From Glycine soja (Eukaryota; Streptophyta; Magnoliopsida; Fabales; Fabaceae): a stretch of DNA of 64,000 nt. Below the pieces are notes generated by a model. That model saw nothing but the letters and a program-made list of their open reading frames with translations. It was not told the origin of the DNA and did no database searches. The position numbers were made by a program, and so were the translations under genes. This document shows, piece by piece, positions 1 through 13,186 of the stretch. The stretch is taken from NCBI RefSeq assembly GCF_004193775.1, contig NC_041019.1:52179928-52243927 (forward strand). The letters are read 5' to 3'. Each line of letters opens with the position of its first letter. Within the stretch, counting starts at the first letter, position 1.

Positions 1-33
1 TAAAAAATACAAAGATAACAGAACTTTTCTTAC

Positions 34-3000
34 AAGAATATCTTGACCAATCCAAGCAAATGATACACGGCGATAAACTCCCCAAAGCACAGCAAACACA
101 ATGCAGAAGGGAGTAACAGCAACTGTCAGATATGATACAGCACCAAAGAAAGGTACTTTCACAAATGTTTGTGCAGCATGCTGGAACCATTTGAAACTGT
201 ACGAATTTTGGTGTCAATTCCATAACATGACAAGGGAATATAATACAATAGACAATCTAACTAACAGCCACAAACTTCACACTGGAGTCATTTTCTTTTT
301 ATGAATATTGATTATTGTAAAGCTGACATTAAAAGTAGGAGAAAAACCTTGTCTGCGCTAAAGTTGCATAAAATTCATCTTTTAGCAATGTTTACAAGGA
401 AATATAAGCCAGTTATCAAATTTGGTGTATAGAATTGTGAGCTAAATTATTCAATGCTATATCTTTCAGGGTAGAGGTACATGAAAAAGAACTGACCACT
501 ATGTGAATTATTCTCTCCCCCCCCCCCCCCTCCCCCTCCCCCTGTTTTGTTACCAGCGTCCCATATTTAACAACAATAATCAAATTACTTAATAAAGATT
601 TTACTGATAAAAAAAGTTAATCACAATTTAAGATCATGAATAAAATATACACCACCCAATATGATTTGGGGTTAATTTTATTAATAAAAGTGCAAGATAT
701 GTTGCTCAACATGGCCACCACAAATTCAAACAACAAGAAAACAAGCGTAAAGGGCATACCATGATAACAGAGCCACCAAGCAAGTTTGTAGTCCCTGAAA
801 GCACATGAAGAATAAAGATTCATTCAGCTGCTATATATTGACAATAACATCATGTTGCAAATTGCAATCCTATAATCTAGGAAGCACAGATACAATACAA
901 TAAAAACATGGGAATTCAGCAAATTTTAAAAATTATAGGGCATGACACAGTTATAATATATAAAATTAATCAAAAGATAACAAAATAATATATAGGCATA
1001 ATGTGGTATTTCAGCAATAATCATTTAACGTGCCTTAACCCCAACTATAAAAGACGTGAAGTGATTTTCAATATAGCAGCAAGTTAGACAAACTTATAGA
1101 AAGGAATAAGAAAGATAAAAATTATTGAAACCAGGACTCTTTCAAAAAAAAAATATTCATTTTCCATTCCTACTTAATTTCTATTAAAACCAAAACCAAA
1201 CCTGACCTAGGCCTAATGTCACCTTTTAGAATAGGAAATTGTTATTAAGAGTACAATAAATGAGGATTAGACATCCTCACAAGAACATTACAAAAGATAA
1301 TTATGTTTGGATTGATGAAAAGGAGTAAAACAGAATTGAATGCAATATATTCTATCTAATTCCCTCCATCCTATTTTGCTAACATAGGCATGCCAGTCTC
1401 TATTCAAGTCTAACAAAGAAACATCTCTAAAGAGATCGTGAGCAGAATGCCACACAGAAGATTTTAAAAAGTGTCACATGATTGGATAGTGAATTGGGGT
1501 TGATGTGAAGGAAGCAAAATGTTGTTAGGATACACAGGTGAAATTCTAAGTAACCACCCAAGATTTTGCGTGTGCCTTAAAGAAGATGACAAATGATTAT
1601 CAGAAAAGTATAGGAATATGGCTAATCAGTAAATCAGTTAGAGGGAGGCCAAAGGAAGAATCATAATCAACAAGAATCAAGCTTGGAAAAATATTAACTC
1701 ACCTCAACCCCACCAATGCAAAATAAAACCACCAGAACTTCAACAAACCAATATGCCATTAATTTGTAAAGCATAACCAAGAAACAAGAAGCAATCACAA
1801 CAAATGATATTGCCGCTGCAGTACTGATTTCCACATATGCACTAGAACCAGCATTCTCTGCATTTATGTATTCATCTGAAGCATCCTGAAATATAAGATG
1901 TTCTATATGTTAGTAATAGTAATTGGACCAATGATTTTTTTTTAATTTGAGAAGTTCATTTACAAAGAACAAAATTAGTTCATTTTAAAAAAGAGAATAA
2001 ACTTTTGTTAAGGAAGCCTCCATGACAGGTCTGCAAGAAACACAAGCACTTCCTTTTTTTGAATGAGGTTTGCTTTTCAGCATTTCTTCCATGTGTCTTT
2101 GTTAACTTTTGTATTCCTCCATTCACCAATAATAAGTGTCTTGTATATGGAAAAATGAATAAAATTGGCATGAAAAGAAACCAGTAACCTTTAATAGCTT
2201 CTCCTGCTCAATGGCAGACTCTCTTGCAGTCCAGGCAGACCAGTAAGAAGCACAGAGAATGGTACCGACAGCCATAAGCCATAAAAACACTTCTGCAACA
2301 TCAACCAATGGACGCAGTGGAGAATACAACTGCACCGACACTTGAGAGTGGACGTACATACAGAAAAGCAAAGAATAATTATACAAAGAATCAAAATATA
2401 AAGTAGTTATTCCAAATTTTGCTGACAAATGAAAGCCATGACTAATCACAAAAAAATAGACACATTCACAGAGATAGTGAAACATACCTACTGAATTGTT
2501 TAGTATGTGATTTTTCAAGTTTTCACCAGCATCTTGTGGAAGCATGACAGCAGGTATTCCAATATCAACATCAGTTTCATTCGCTTCACAAACCATCTTG
2601 AAAAGTTCTGCATAATAAGGGCATACAATAGTTGCTTAAAACAAACAAAATATGCAGTATTGGAAAATGTATGTTTATTCTAACAACAAATAAGAAACCA
2701 AAGTTAATTAGCATTCTCTATGAAACACGGGATCAAATCACTTTTAACAGTAAAATGCATATGGAGAAAAAGGAAGTGAAACAAACTATAGCTCCAAAAA
2801 AGCAAAAATTGCATGCAAACACCTGTACGATAATTTATAATGAGGATGGCTGAAGCACCAGCTTCTTCAGCTATATTTGCCTTGGTTGTGAAACTACATT
2901 GTCCTCGGTGCACCAAAATGATCTCGCCAGTGAGCTAACAAATTGCAAGGCACACTCCATATTACTTACTAATATATATCTAAAAAAGTTAGAGCTGTTT

Positions 3001-4502
3001 AATCTAAACATCTATGCATCACATGAAGAGGAGAAGTTGCATTTGGTTAGTTCTAAAGCATACAATTAGAATACCTTATTCTTAGGCTTGCTACAACAAT
3101 CAGGAGGGTCCGCTATCGCAACTCTAGTATGGTTAGCATGTTTTTCTTTTGATTCTAATGTAGGGCCAAATCTTGCACCAACGCCAACATACTCACAGCT
3201 TTCCACACCATCAATCCAAGTAGGGACTTTAACCTAACAAAAGAGAAATTGGTCAAAGTTGTTAAAGAAAAAACTTATTCATACTTTACACCTATTAACC
3301 TTTGAAGACAATAGCAACATGCCACATGGTAGTTTGCTGAAACACTAGAAGACGTAAGCAAAAAGATTTGCAGATTTTGCTTTTAAGATTTCATAAAACA
3401 TGCTTTTATCATTGTTCTGGTCATCATCACCTTGTTCCAATTCCAATTTTAGAAAGCCCTAAGGCATTCAACATTTCCTTCTTTTTACTAAAAGCATAAT
3501 CTCAATGGATGAAGGCCAATCAAGAAGAAAAGAGGCATGTGACTACAAAATTTTTATGGGATCAGATAATGGTTAAAAACGTTTGAAGAAGCATTAAAAA
3601 AATTCCAGGTCTTTGAGTAGTATGCAGAAAACAAGTCTAGCTGAATCAACCTCAAGTGAGAAAGATGAGAATTTGCAAGATTCTTAAGATAGGAAGAGGG
3701 ATAAAAATGATGAAATCAAAGATATTATACCAAAACTAGCCACTAAATCTATCATACTTCAACCACGTAACAGATCTCTGCACTGCAAAAGCCAGAAAAA
3801 CACTACTGCACAATTAAACAGGGCAATTTTTTTAAACAAACATTAATTAAATCATTCCCATATTGCTTTTCCCTCGTTTTCCCAGAAGCATGAGAAATTC
3901 TGCTAGAGATTAATGCAATGAAGAAAAGGGGGACAAAAAGTATATTTTCATTTCCATAGCTTGATGCCACAGCAAATCTTAAACATAACTAAAAAAAGAG
4001 CATTTCAATTGAGCATACACCACAGCACGATTCATTGGGAAGGGAGAGAAGTCAAGGGCAAAAGAAGAAGAAGAAAAAAAATCTGATCTTTCCAAAAACA
4101 GAAAACTAAAATTTGAATTTTAATGCAATACAACTCCCCAATTTTCCTGAAAATGACTTAATAAAAACTAAAAAGAAGAAGAAAAAAAAAGTATTTTTCC
4201 TGAGCTTGTTCCTCCACTTTCTCAGCGCACCCAGATAGATGTTGTTTTTTTAGAAGAAAAAAAAAACGAGAGTGTCATTTTTACACCCAACTAAGCAACC
4301 AATTCACATCAAACACAAAATAAATAAATAAATAAATCAGTTTTAATTTCATTTTCTGAGGTACCAGGACAAAGTTGTTGTCACAGCCAGGCCTTCTGGG
4401 AGCAATACTATCAGGGTGTACTATGTCCCCAGCCAAACTCAAAGTGACAAACACCATGAACATAGAACAGCACAGAGCACAGGTAGCTCCAAGTGAAACC
4501 AT
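34..4502 (-). CDS. Signal peptide peptidase-like protease, SPPL2/SPPL4 type (5' part, partial)
   Basis: Intramembrane aspartyl protease of the GxGD presenilin/SPP family, expected in endomembranes, where it cleaves type II membrane proteins. Exons on the minus strand: 4502-4365, 3233-3075, 2934-2823, 2607-2488, 2340-2189, 1885-1703, 794-760 and 196-34. All have GT-AG borders, phases agree, and they give 354 codons without a stop. Seen: a signal peptide at residues 1-25, a PA (protease-associated) domain at about 60-170 with [11 protein letters not shown] and the ELFKMVCE motif, then membrane helices near 188-210, 248-269, 272-299 and 319-340. [17 protein letters not shown] and [15 protein letters not shown] are hallmarks of plant SPPL2/4. 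The catalytic YD, GxGD and PAL motifs should follow WIGQDIL but lie beyond base 1, so activity cannot be judged. Exon 7 is a 35-nt microexon. Family members are about 540 residues, so roughly a third is missing. The family call is firm; the SPPL2 versus SPPL4 assignment is from memory of the Arabidopsis proteins. Confidence 0.93.
519..543. repeat. C-rich tract in an SPPL intron
   Basis: A run of C interrupted by single T bases ending CTCCCCCTCCCCCTG, in the intron between exons 7 and 8 of the SPPL gene. Read on the coding strand it is a set of G runs that could form a G-quadruplex. Confidence 0.8.
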
Positions 4503-5280
4503 GATGGTGGTGAGAACTGAGAAGCCGCCAGATGCAAAATTGAGGAGAGAAACCCAAAGGGGTGGGGGTGTGAAGGGTAAAAGATTTTATTTTGGAAAGA
4601 AAGAAAAGAAGAAGAAGAACGTACAATGGGAATTGGGGTGGAGAGGGAGAGAGAGAGAAAACACTAAAACAGACACACAAGTTTTAACTTTATTTTTTTT
4701 ATTTTGTTTATTTAATTTAGTTAATGGGTGTTTGTGTACGTCGAATGTAGGATGGGACATAAATAAAAAACACCGCGTGTAACCGTTGAACAAGAATTTC
4801 CACTACTTTACGTTTGTGGTTTGGTGGGTTGGCCACGAGCTTCTTGTGTACGTGATATCCACGCTTGCTGCATTCAAGGTTCATTTATAAAAGAAAACTT
4901 ACTTTTGGACAAATGGTAATGAAGGGAATAACAAGTATGTGTATTAACTAACATGTGAGGTTACTACTTTAATTTATTTAAAAGTTTCGAAGTATGTTAA
5001 TTATTTACAAGGAGAGTCTTAGTTATTCATAGTAGTTTTATTTCACTCGAGTATGATTATTTTGTGTATAAGATATGTATAGTTCATACCAAAAAAGAAG
5101 TAAAGAGAAGGATAAGAAATAAAATAGGTATAATAAAGAATGTAATGAGAAAGAAAAAAAACAAAATAAAATGCAAATGAGCTGAAATAGAAAAAAAAAA
5201 TTATGAATACAAAAGAAGAGTTAATAATATATATACTCTTCTCTTTAATTCACTCCTTAGTTGATTTAAATCATCTAAAG
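4503..5280 (-). promoter_or_regulatory. 5' UTR and upstream region of the SPPL gene
   Basis: The first 150 or so bases upstream of the ATG at 4502 read, on the coding strand, as a pyrimidine-rich leader with CT runs (complement of the GAGAGAGAGA around 4640-4660). This is typical of a plant 5' UTR. Further out the DNA is AT-rich. No TATA box can be assigned with confidence and the transcription start is unknown. Small open frames here (for example 4375-4782 on the plus strand) are antisense to the exon or low in complexity, and are not called. Confidence 0.45.
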
Positions 5281-5289
5281 CTAGGGATA

Positions 5290-5800
5290 ATGTTATTGTT
5301 TGACCACCATCTCCTGAGGAATTTAAATGTAACATTATTGATGCGACTTTATCCAAGGACGAAAATTGCACTTGCTTTGGTGTGGGTATGCTCATTCAAG
5401 ACCATGAGACAGTTGCATTAAACCTTGGACTTCTTTTCATTATGGTCTACCAGAACCTAAGGGAGATGAAGCATGGGAATTGTTAAAGCTTTGATTTGGA
5501 TCAATTCTCTTGGGATTGATAACATAACATGATTTGTAATGTAAATATGTTGTTGACAATCTCACATATGATGTTTACGGTTATTCAGAAGTTGTTGATA
5601 TTTTGTCTGTGTAAATAGTACATCAACACTAGTTCAAACTCCATGGTGAAAATTTTGTAAAAAACTAGTTAATCATGTCATTCACAATCTAGCTACAACA
5701 TCAAGATTATTTGCTAGCAAAAAACATTTGATCGTATTTCTCCTTTTATTTTTTGTGATATTATGTCTGAATTAAGATATGCTCTTTTGTCTAAAAAAAA
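5290..5800 (+). pseudogene. Decayed LINE-type RNase H (RVT_3) domain fragment
   Basis: Reading across frames on the plus strand gives a broken but ordered string of RNase H-fold signatures. These are CN(I)IDAT near 5325, then SKDENCTCFGVGMLIQDHE, then an ALxLGLL stretch near 5415, later VIQKLL near 5580, and finally FDRISPFIFCDIMSELRYAL up to about 5790, followed by an A-rich end. This order (the first catalytic Asp in the beta-strand, GVG-I-DH, an EAxAL-like helix, and a final helix) matches the C-terminal ribonuclease H domain of plant non-LTR retrotransposons and the RVT_3 genes derived from them. Frameshifts and stops make it non-functional. No reverse transcriptase domain is recognisable upstream, so it looks like a 5'-truncated, old LINE insertion. 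An alternative is a decayed host RVT_3 gene. Confidence 0.6.
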
Positions 5801-8800
5801 TTAATTAATTTTATAAACATACTATAAATTCATGTTAAAAATTTGTAGAAAGATGAGATAATTGCAATTGAGCCTCTCTTGTTAATTCCAATTTAGAAGA
5901 TCATTTTGCTCCTTAAAATAATTTCTATTTTATTGAATAAAATTTATTTAAAATTATAACATAATAAATTGAATTTATTAAATAAGGAATGAATCTATAT
6001 AATTTTGTAATTTTTAATAAATTTTAGTTGAGAATAAAGAGTGTATTAAAAATAATACGATCAATCATCTATTGCTAACATATAAATATAATAATAGCCT
6101 ACTTATAAAAGTAAAAGGATAAATAAAGTCAAGTTATCTATGCCCTAAAGTCAATAAAATGTGTTATGGTTGATCCTAAGATTGATGATACGTACCTATG
6201 GTACACTTAATAAAATATATTATCATATTATCACTTTTTATAATGTACCCAAATGCAAAAACTCTTGTCAAGATGGGTTTCTTGTCAAAGTCGGCCTGAA
6301 TATTGAATATTTTTTAAGTTCATCCTTCGACATGACAGACTTATTTCGTTCTTTCACTGTTAGTTTCGTGTTTTTACTTTTTTTTTTTTTGTTCTTTCAC
6401 TATTGTAACATAAAAAAAATGCAAAAACTCTTTTTGAAGATTTTTCACATGCATGAGATTCTTTCAAAGTGAACTCGAAGTCACATGTTCTGGAGAGTTT
6501 GTTTCCTTTTATTTAGATGAATACAATAGGGGTGGGTAAAAATCGATTCTTAAAAGAAAAGTTCTATAAGTAAACAAACTTGTTTGTAGAAATAGTTCAG
6601 TTCAAACTGAATCTATTTTTACAATAGTTCAGATCATTTCCCATAACTGGTTTAATTTCAAATGGGTTTGATTGGGTTTCTGACGCAGTTCAGGACCGGT
6701 TATTATGCTTAGCTGTACAAGTTTATGATGTTATTTCATGGTTGTGTATAAAGTGACAAAATATAAATGTAAAACGAAAAAAAAAAAAGTAAGATGCACT
6801 AGTGTGAATCTTCACAATTATTAGATGTATGTTGCATGAGTTTATCATTATAAAATAAAATATATTAAATATTATGTTTTATTAAGGTAACTCATTAAGT
6901 ATTTTTCTTATAAACTATATATTTCATTTTTATCACATATGAGTCTAGTTTTATAATTATGTGATTTCACACTCATATAATCAGCATAAGTAAGGAGAAA
7001 AAACATAATTAAACCTATTATGTTTTTTCACTTTTTTTCTTTGATGTTTTTTTATATAGAAAATAATAAAATAAAATTTATACTCAAAATGTTCCCCTCA
7101 TGATTATATGAACAGAATAAACAAAATTATTTTTCAAAAATATTTTGTATCACTAGACTTATAAGTTACTAAAAATAGACAAAATGTATTATACAATATC
7201 TTTCATAAACAATATATTTAGTTACAATAAATGATTATATTCAACAATTCAATGTTTGACGTCTCTTCAGCGTAGTAACTTAAGAAAAAAAAAAGTCTTC
7301 ACCATAGTATCATTCATCATTTGTTTTTTATTTTAATTACAATCAAGGGATATTGAATGGAATAAAAATCTATAATAATTTAATTTAAATTATATTATCA
7401 TGATAAATAAAATATTCAAAAAAATTATATTGCTGACATATAATACATTATTCTATATTTCTAAGAATTTACTTTTATAGTTGGTGTTAAAAACTTTACT
7501 AGATCAACCAATTATAAATAAAGTATCACTTTTAAGAAAATTACTATAAAACTTAATAAATATATTATATGTGACCATTTATGATTACATAATAGCAATA
7601 ATATAAAAAAATTTACACACCATTAGTGCATAAATTATTAAAGTGTACAGGTCTTTTTGAATGATATATAAACCACAAGTTATCGAAGTTACTCGGTCAA
7701 TATAAACTTTAATATTTTGTATTGTCAAATCATTTTTTTTCTTGTAGACTAATCACTCAATTTTATTTTATTTTTATTTTTATATATAATTATTAATTAA
7801 AATAAATATGATGAATCATTTTATATTTAATTATATCTTTATCAATTATTATTTTCATTACTATTTTTCATAAAATATTCTTTAAAGTAACTAATTTAAA
7901 AAATAAATAAATTTGAACATAATTATGAATATAATATTTAATAATATTATTATATTATTTATAACACTCGGTACAATTATCTATTATTTTTGTTATTAAA
8001 TATTACTTTAAAATAGGCTAAATATCTTTACATTAATTCATAATATTTTATTTTAATGAATAAATAAGGATATAAATTAAAAATAAATTATTTTGGATGT
8101 ATATATATATATATATATAAGTAAATATTTTCAACTTAATTATTAAAAAATATTTTATAAACAATTATAATTATGAATAAGAAGTTTATATCTAACTGCA
8201 CATTTATAAAGTTAGTACTTTAGATTATTATTTTTTTATGAAATATATTTTAAAGTACTAATTTTAAAATTTTAATAAAGTGGATAATAGGTATTAATAT
8301 AATATTCAATGTTATTATTATTTTTCACGAAATATATTTTAAAGTAAATTTTTAGGATTTTAATAAAATATTAAATATATTTTTCTTTAAAAAAAATAGA
8401 TAGACAGATAATGATATGTTTAAAATGTTAAAAATCTATTTAATGATTATTAAATGGACAAGTTATACCAGTACCCAAAAAAAATATGGACAAGTTATAC
8501 ATGTCACCCGATTAATTATATCTATCAATAAATAGAAGTGAATCCTTTAGTCAAGTATTATTCAATGTTAAATATATCATAATCATTATTGTCATTCAAT
8601 TTTCAATTATTTATGTTATGTGTGGCTCATCAAGGAGAGTATAAGAATGTGTACCTTAGTTGGCTTTTCTCTTTGCAAAATTTACGGTGATCTTCATTCA
8701 ACTATCACAAATACAATGACAGCAGCATGCATATGAATGCCTCCTAATTTGACTGAATCCTGTTCCTTGAGCCTAACTCCTACATAAAAATATAATTTTC

Positions 8801-9990
8801 AGAATTGACTTCTTGATCGAGGGTTTGCAACTGCATGATGTATTTGGACATTTTGCCTTCCTGTATATTTATTTCAGTGTAATTTTCATCTGACGTCTGT
8901 TTTGGGCTTGGTACCTTTGATCATAATTTAAAAAAAAATGTAATCTTAAAGAAGATTTTTTTTATTAGTCAAACAAATAAACTGCTAGGACTGTGTTAGT
9001 AGTTAACTAAATTTAGGTTACAGTTAAATTTAATTTAATGTTAATGTAAAAAAAATATATGCTAATGAGTATATAAGAACGGAGTTAAAAAATTGAAATA
9101 AAAATCATCATTGAATAAAATATTTAATATATCTGAAAATTTTACAAAAATTAATTCTTTTTTAAAGGAAAAGTATAATATTTTAATAAATAGATAATTG
9201 AATTCTTCTTACAGGTACATATATTATATATATTAATAATGCCCAACTTTTTATAACTATTTAAATATGTTGCATCACAATATAAATATATAGCTTAGCC
9301 TCTTACGTCATTGTTAACTTGTTTTTTTTTTTTTTTGACATCATTGTTAACTTGTTAGTATAGCTAATCATTATGTGTACATGTGCATGAACCCTTAATT
9401 ATATAATGTTATAACTTATAAACTTACAAATAAATTAAATTCAAGTTTCTGTAATAAAATTACCTAAACACTACATTTCAAAAGAATTTATTATAAATTT
9501 CTAAATAACTAAAAATATCATTTATGGACAATAATTTTTTGGCTTTAAATATGTTTTCTCGTGTGACTTGGTAACTTGGTATTTTTTTTTCATTTTTCAT
9601 CTTTATAAGTTTATTTTTAAATTTTAATTCTTATAGGTTAGGTTGGTGTTTTTTTAATTTTGATTCGTGAGTTTTTTTATTTATTTTTAGTCTTTATAAG
9701 CTTATATTTTTTCAATTTTAATTAGTCCTTTTAAGATTTTCATTTTTTATATATAGTCTCCATACTTACACCAATAATTTGTTCACTTTCTTAGTTCTCA
9801 CTTCCTTGATGGGTATTATAATGCCTGACAATTTTTCAAGTGAACCCAGAGTGTTTTCTAACAATTCCAAATGTTTTGCATCAGTTAAACACCTTTAGGT
9901 AACCTTTTATTCTTTTTTTTTTTCCTTAAGCTTTTTTTCTATTGCCTCATTTTTTACAAATTTTGTCTTGTACTTTGGTAGAAAATGAGG
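5801..9990. other. AT-rich intergenic DNA, no gene seen
   Basis: No open frame here has codon structure or protein resemblance. The stretch holds A/T homopolymers, a short (TA)n run near 8100-8120 and, at about 9541-9770, a T-rich segment starting GGCTTTAAATATG. That segment resembles the terminal arms of legume long-TIR (Mutator-like) elements and shares its opening with a second segment at 10908-11100 in the same orientation. A 103-codon frame at 6161-6472 is rich in F/L/Y from T tracts and is not called. Confidence 0.5.
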
Positions 9991-10480
9991 CAATAGAAAT
10001 CCAACTGTCCTAGTGAACGAAAGCCCTCGATCACCCAACATATCACTTTATTTGTGGTTGTTATGCCCTTGTGTAATTACAAAAGAGGGTGATATCCCCA
10101 ACAAAACAATTGAATTGACGTCCTAAAAGGAATCTGGTTTTGAAGGAAATGACCTTAATTAGAAGACAAATATTGCAAGATGATGATGGAGATCCCGGTG
10201 TTTGAAAAACAAATAGGGAGCCTTCAAAAGTCCATAAGTAAAGACTCTAGTTAGGAAAGTGCCTTAGAGGTGCCTAAGGTCACTATTGTATCACAAAGGG
10301 AATATACGTCTTTCAATTTTTCTAATGATGAATCCTTTGAGCTTATGGACATGACCGAAATGGGGAAGACAAAAATACATGCTTCATCATGCCCCAATAC
10401 CACAAGGATACGACTTGGGCAGACATAGAAATTCTTCCAATGAGATCAATATATCACAGAGAATGTATGATTTGTTTCTT
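9991..10480. other. Less AT-rich unidentified segment
   Basis: Base composition is clearly more balanced than its surroundings, which usually marks decayed coding or retroelement DNA. Translation in all frames is interrupted and I recognise no domain. The only sizeable frame (10389-10589, plus) ends in a poly-lysine run from an A tract and is not convincing. It is probably an old retroelement fragment, but I cannot name it. Confidence 0.3.
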
Positions 10481-10907
10481 TAAAAAATTAGTATTTTTTT
10501 TAGGCAAAAACAATTTAAAAGACACACATAAAAGTAAAAAAAAAAAAAAACTACTTCTTTTATCTAAAAAAATGTTTTTTAGCAAATAACTTTAAACAAA
10601 TAAACCCTTTATCACTCTTTCAAGTTTTGGGTAGTATTTATTAACAAAAGGGTAAAACATCATTTAATTATCTGAATATATATGGTGTTTGTTACATTAG
10701 TTTCTAAAGGTAATAAAAAAAATTTAAAAATTCCTAAAAGTGCAATGTATCAATTACTTTAGTCTAAATTTTAAAAAGTCTTATGATCTAAGTGATAACC
10801 TATATTAAATAAATTTAGGAATTTATTTGACATTTTAAAACATATTTTGAATTTTTTAAATATTTTAAATATTTTTTGGAACCAAGGTAGTATCTAATTA
10901 TCTTAGG

Positions 10908-11100
10908 CTTAAATATGGTTTTTTTTGTTGTAAGTTAATGTTTTTTTTTATTTTGGTTTTTGTAAGTTTATTTTTTTAAATTTAGTTTCTATAAATTTAT
11001 ATTTTTTTTAATTTTGATTCAGGTAATATATTTTGATTATTTTTAATTTATATAAATTTATATTTTTCAATTTTAGTTCCTACTAATATTTGCCCAAAAA
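10908..11100 (+). repeat. Terminal-arm-like segment of a long-TIR transposon
   Basis: It begins GGCTTAAATATGG and continues as a T-rich ladder of phrases resembling TTTTGGTTTTTGTAAGTTTA and TTTAGTTTCTATAAATT. This wording is typical of the terminal inverted repeats of soybean Mutator-like elements. A related, more diverged copy at about 9541-9770 has the same orientation. No inverted partner was identified, so these may be solo or rearranged arms. Confidence 0.35.
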
Positions 11101-12180
11101 GAAATATGACGGTGTGGTCAAGCCAAGCTCAAGTGGTCGTAGGTAGAGTTATGAGATGCGCGTGGAGCAAAGTTGTATGTTAAGTACAAACGTTACCGGC
11201 CACCGCCTAAACCCGTCCTTTCTTTCCGTATGAACCGTACAGATAAGACTGCAGTACGATTCATCAAATTTCTGACTCTATCCACTGCATCCTCTATCAT
11301 CTATACCCCTACACGTGTACCTCTTTCATTGGCTTTCACGAAAAAGTTTCAACCATTCACATTATTTCTTATGTTGCCTAGTCTTTTTTTGTTAAGTTTG
11401 TTTCATCAAAATCAAATTGCTCATTTTATATCACTTTCTTCAACTTTATTTCTGAAATATTATTATTTTAATTACTTTCAATGAAATTAATATCTTTTTT
11501 GGGGCACATCAAATTATAATATCTGTACAGCTTTACTAGCCTTATTCTCTTAATGGTTTTTATTTTTAATAATAAATGGTATTCAGTATTCTAAAAGTGT
11601 GCTTTCTTTTGATATTTTCTTTTCTCTTTAATTCAATTTTCAATAATTTTCTTATTTTTTCTGCTACTCAATCAAACAGATTCTAAATGTAATAAGAATA
11701 AACTTTCAACGAGTAATGATATTTTGTATATCTGAACAAATAATAATTTAATTAAACATAATTGTCTATTTTTCATCCTGAATTTTTTTAGAATTTTCTT
11801 AAATGTTTTTTTAAAAACATTAGATAACAAGTATTTTGTTAAAATTTCATCAACAGATATTTTAACTATAATAATTAATTTTAAAAAATAATTTATCATC
11901 TTTATTTATTTAATTCTCAAAGAGAGAAAGATTGATGAATTTGGTCTTATTTAATCTGATTAAAAATAAAACCTTGATCATTTTTTATCAAATTTATTTC
12001 AACCTAAAAATGTATTTAATCTGATTAATACAATTAAATGTTAAAGCTAAAAATAAACCAGATTAAAATATGAATTACAATTAAAGTTTCACACATTTTA
12101 AGAATTAAAAACAAATTTGAGCTACAAATTTAAAACCAATCGAATACGTATCCAAATATATTCTTATAAATTGAAAATAC
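11101..12180. other. Intergenic DNA with a GC-richer island at 11105-11350
   Basis: The island around 11105-11350 has near-balanced composition and contains a 103-codon plus-strand frame (11173-11484). Its first part is basic and proline-rich, and its second part is hydrophobic from T-rich DNA. I recognise no family, so it is not called as a gene. The rest is AT-rich and featureless. Confidence 0.3.
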
Positions 12181-12480
12181 ACGCTGTCTGTTTTGTTCTC
12201 ACCAAAATAATTCCAAGTTCGAAAATGAAGCATGGATCAAAGATATTAGGAGGTGTATGGCAAGGATTTGGACATGACCGCATGTTAAAGTTTTAAGGTT
12301 CCCTTAAGCATGAGACACGAACGCTACAAAGTAGGGTCCTCACATGAGCATATCCATTCCATTCACACGTACCACCATTCATCGACGATGGTAGGGATCA
12401 CACGTGTGCAGATTCACACATGTGGGCCCAGGTTGCATTTTGGCCCAATTACCCATCAGTCATGACTCACTAGAGATAGA
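12181..12480. promoter_or_regulatory. Promoter-like island without an adjacent gene
   Basis: A balanced-composition island holds CACACGTGTGC (G-box/ABRE-like, with a palindromic CACGTG core) near 12400, CACATGTGGGCCCA near 12420 (it contains GGGCCC and TGGGCC, TCP/site II-like), and a second GGCCCAA near 12445. These motifs are common in plant promoters. No coding exon follows within several kilobases on either strand, so this may be a fragment of a promoter carried or left by rearrangement, or the promoter of a non-coding transcript. Confidence 0.3.
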
Positions 12481-12700
12481 TATTAGTCCATTAGTTTATG
12501 CTTTTGAAAAAAAAATGCTTTTTTTATGGTGAAAATACTTGAATTTTTTTCATCCTAATATAATAAATCACACAAAATTTAAATCTTAAATCATTTAATT
12601 AAAGCACATAAGTTAATACTACTTATGTCAACTATATTAATTATACCTATTTATACATTAGGTAAATTAGACTCACTTTTTATAAATGTAAATTTTTTTA

Positions 12701-13186
12701 AGCTTAAATATAATTTTAGTTCTTTTATTTTTTTCAATCCATAATTTTGATCCTTTTATTTTAAAATTGAGATATTTGGTCCTTTAATTTCAAAAAATTC
12801 ACAATTTTAGTTCTGTTATTTTAAAATACAGATATTTGGTCTCCATATATTTTTTAAAAATATATAATTTTGATTTCTGTATTTTAAAAAATCTATAATT
12901 TTTATTTAATCTTTAATTTTGTCTACATTTTATTTCTTATTTTTGTAATTAATTAAATAATTTTTTGATGATACCTTAAATAAATATGTTAAATTTATGG
13001 TTCAATTGATTAAAAGAAAAGAAATAAAACGTAAAAAAAAAAATGACCTAAATTAGAAATTTTCTAAAATACAAGAACTATAAATGTTTCTATTTTTAAA
13101 CGGGAGGCTTAAAATTGAATATTTTTTTAAATAAGAAAATCAAATGTATCAATTTTAAATGAAGGAACCATAATTACATTTAAGTT
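12701..13186. mobile_element. Long-TIR foldback element (Mutator-like family wording)
   Basis: The left end AGCTTAAATATAATTTTAGTT matches the reverse complement of the right end (AACTTAAATGTAATTATGGTT). The similarity continues inward for well over 100 bases: TTCTTTTATTTT and TTGATCCTTTTATTTTAAAA on the left against TTCCTTCATTTAAAA and ATACATTTGATTTTCTTATTT on the right. The element is about 490 bp, with no room for a transposase, so it is non-autonomous. No clean target duplication was seen. The class is inferred from the TIR wording. Confidence 0.55.

Noticed and set aside
11173..11484. A 103-codon plus-strand frame
   Set aside because: The N-terminal half is basic and the C-terminal half comes from T-rich DNA. 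There is no domain, no splice partner, and the start context is poor.
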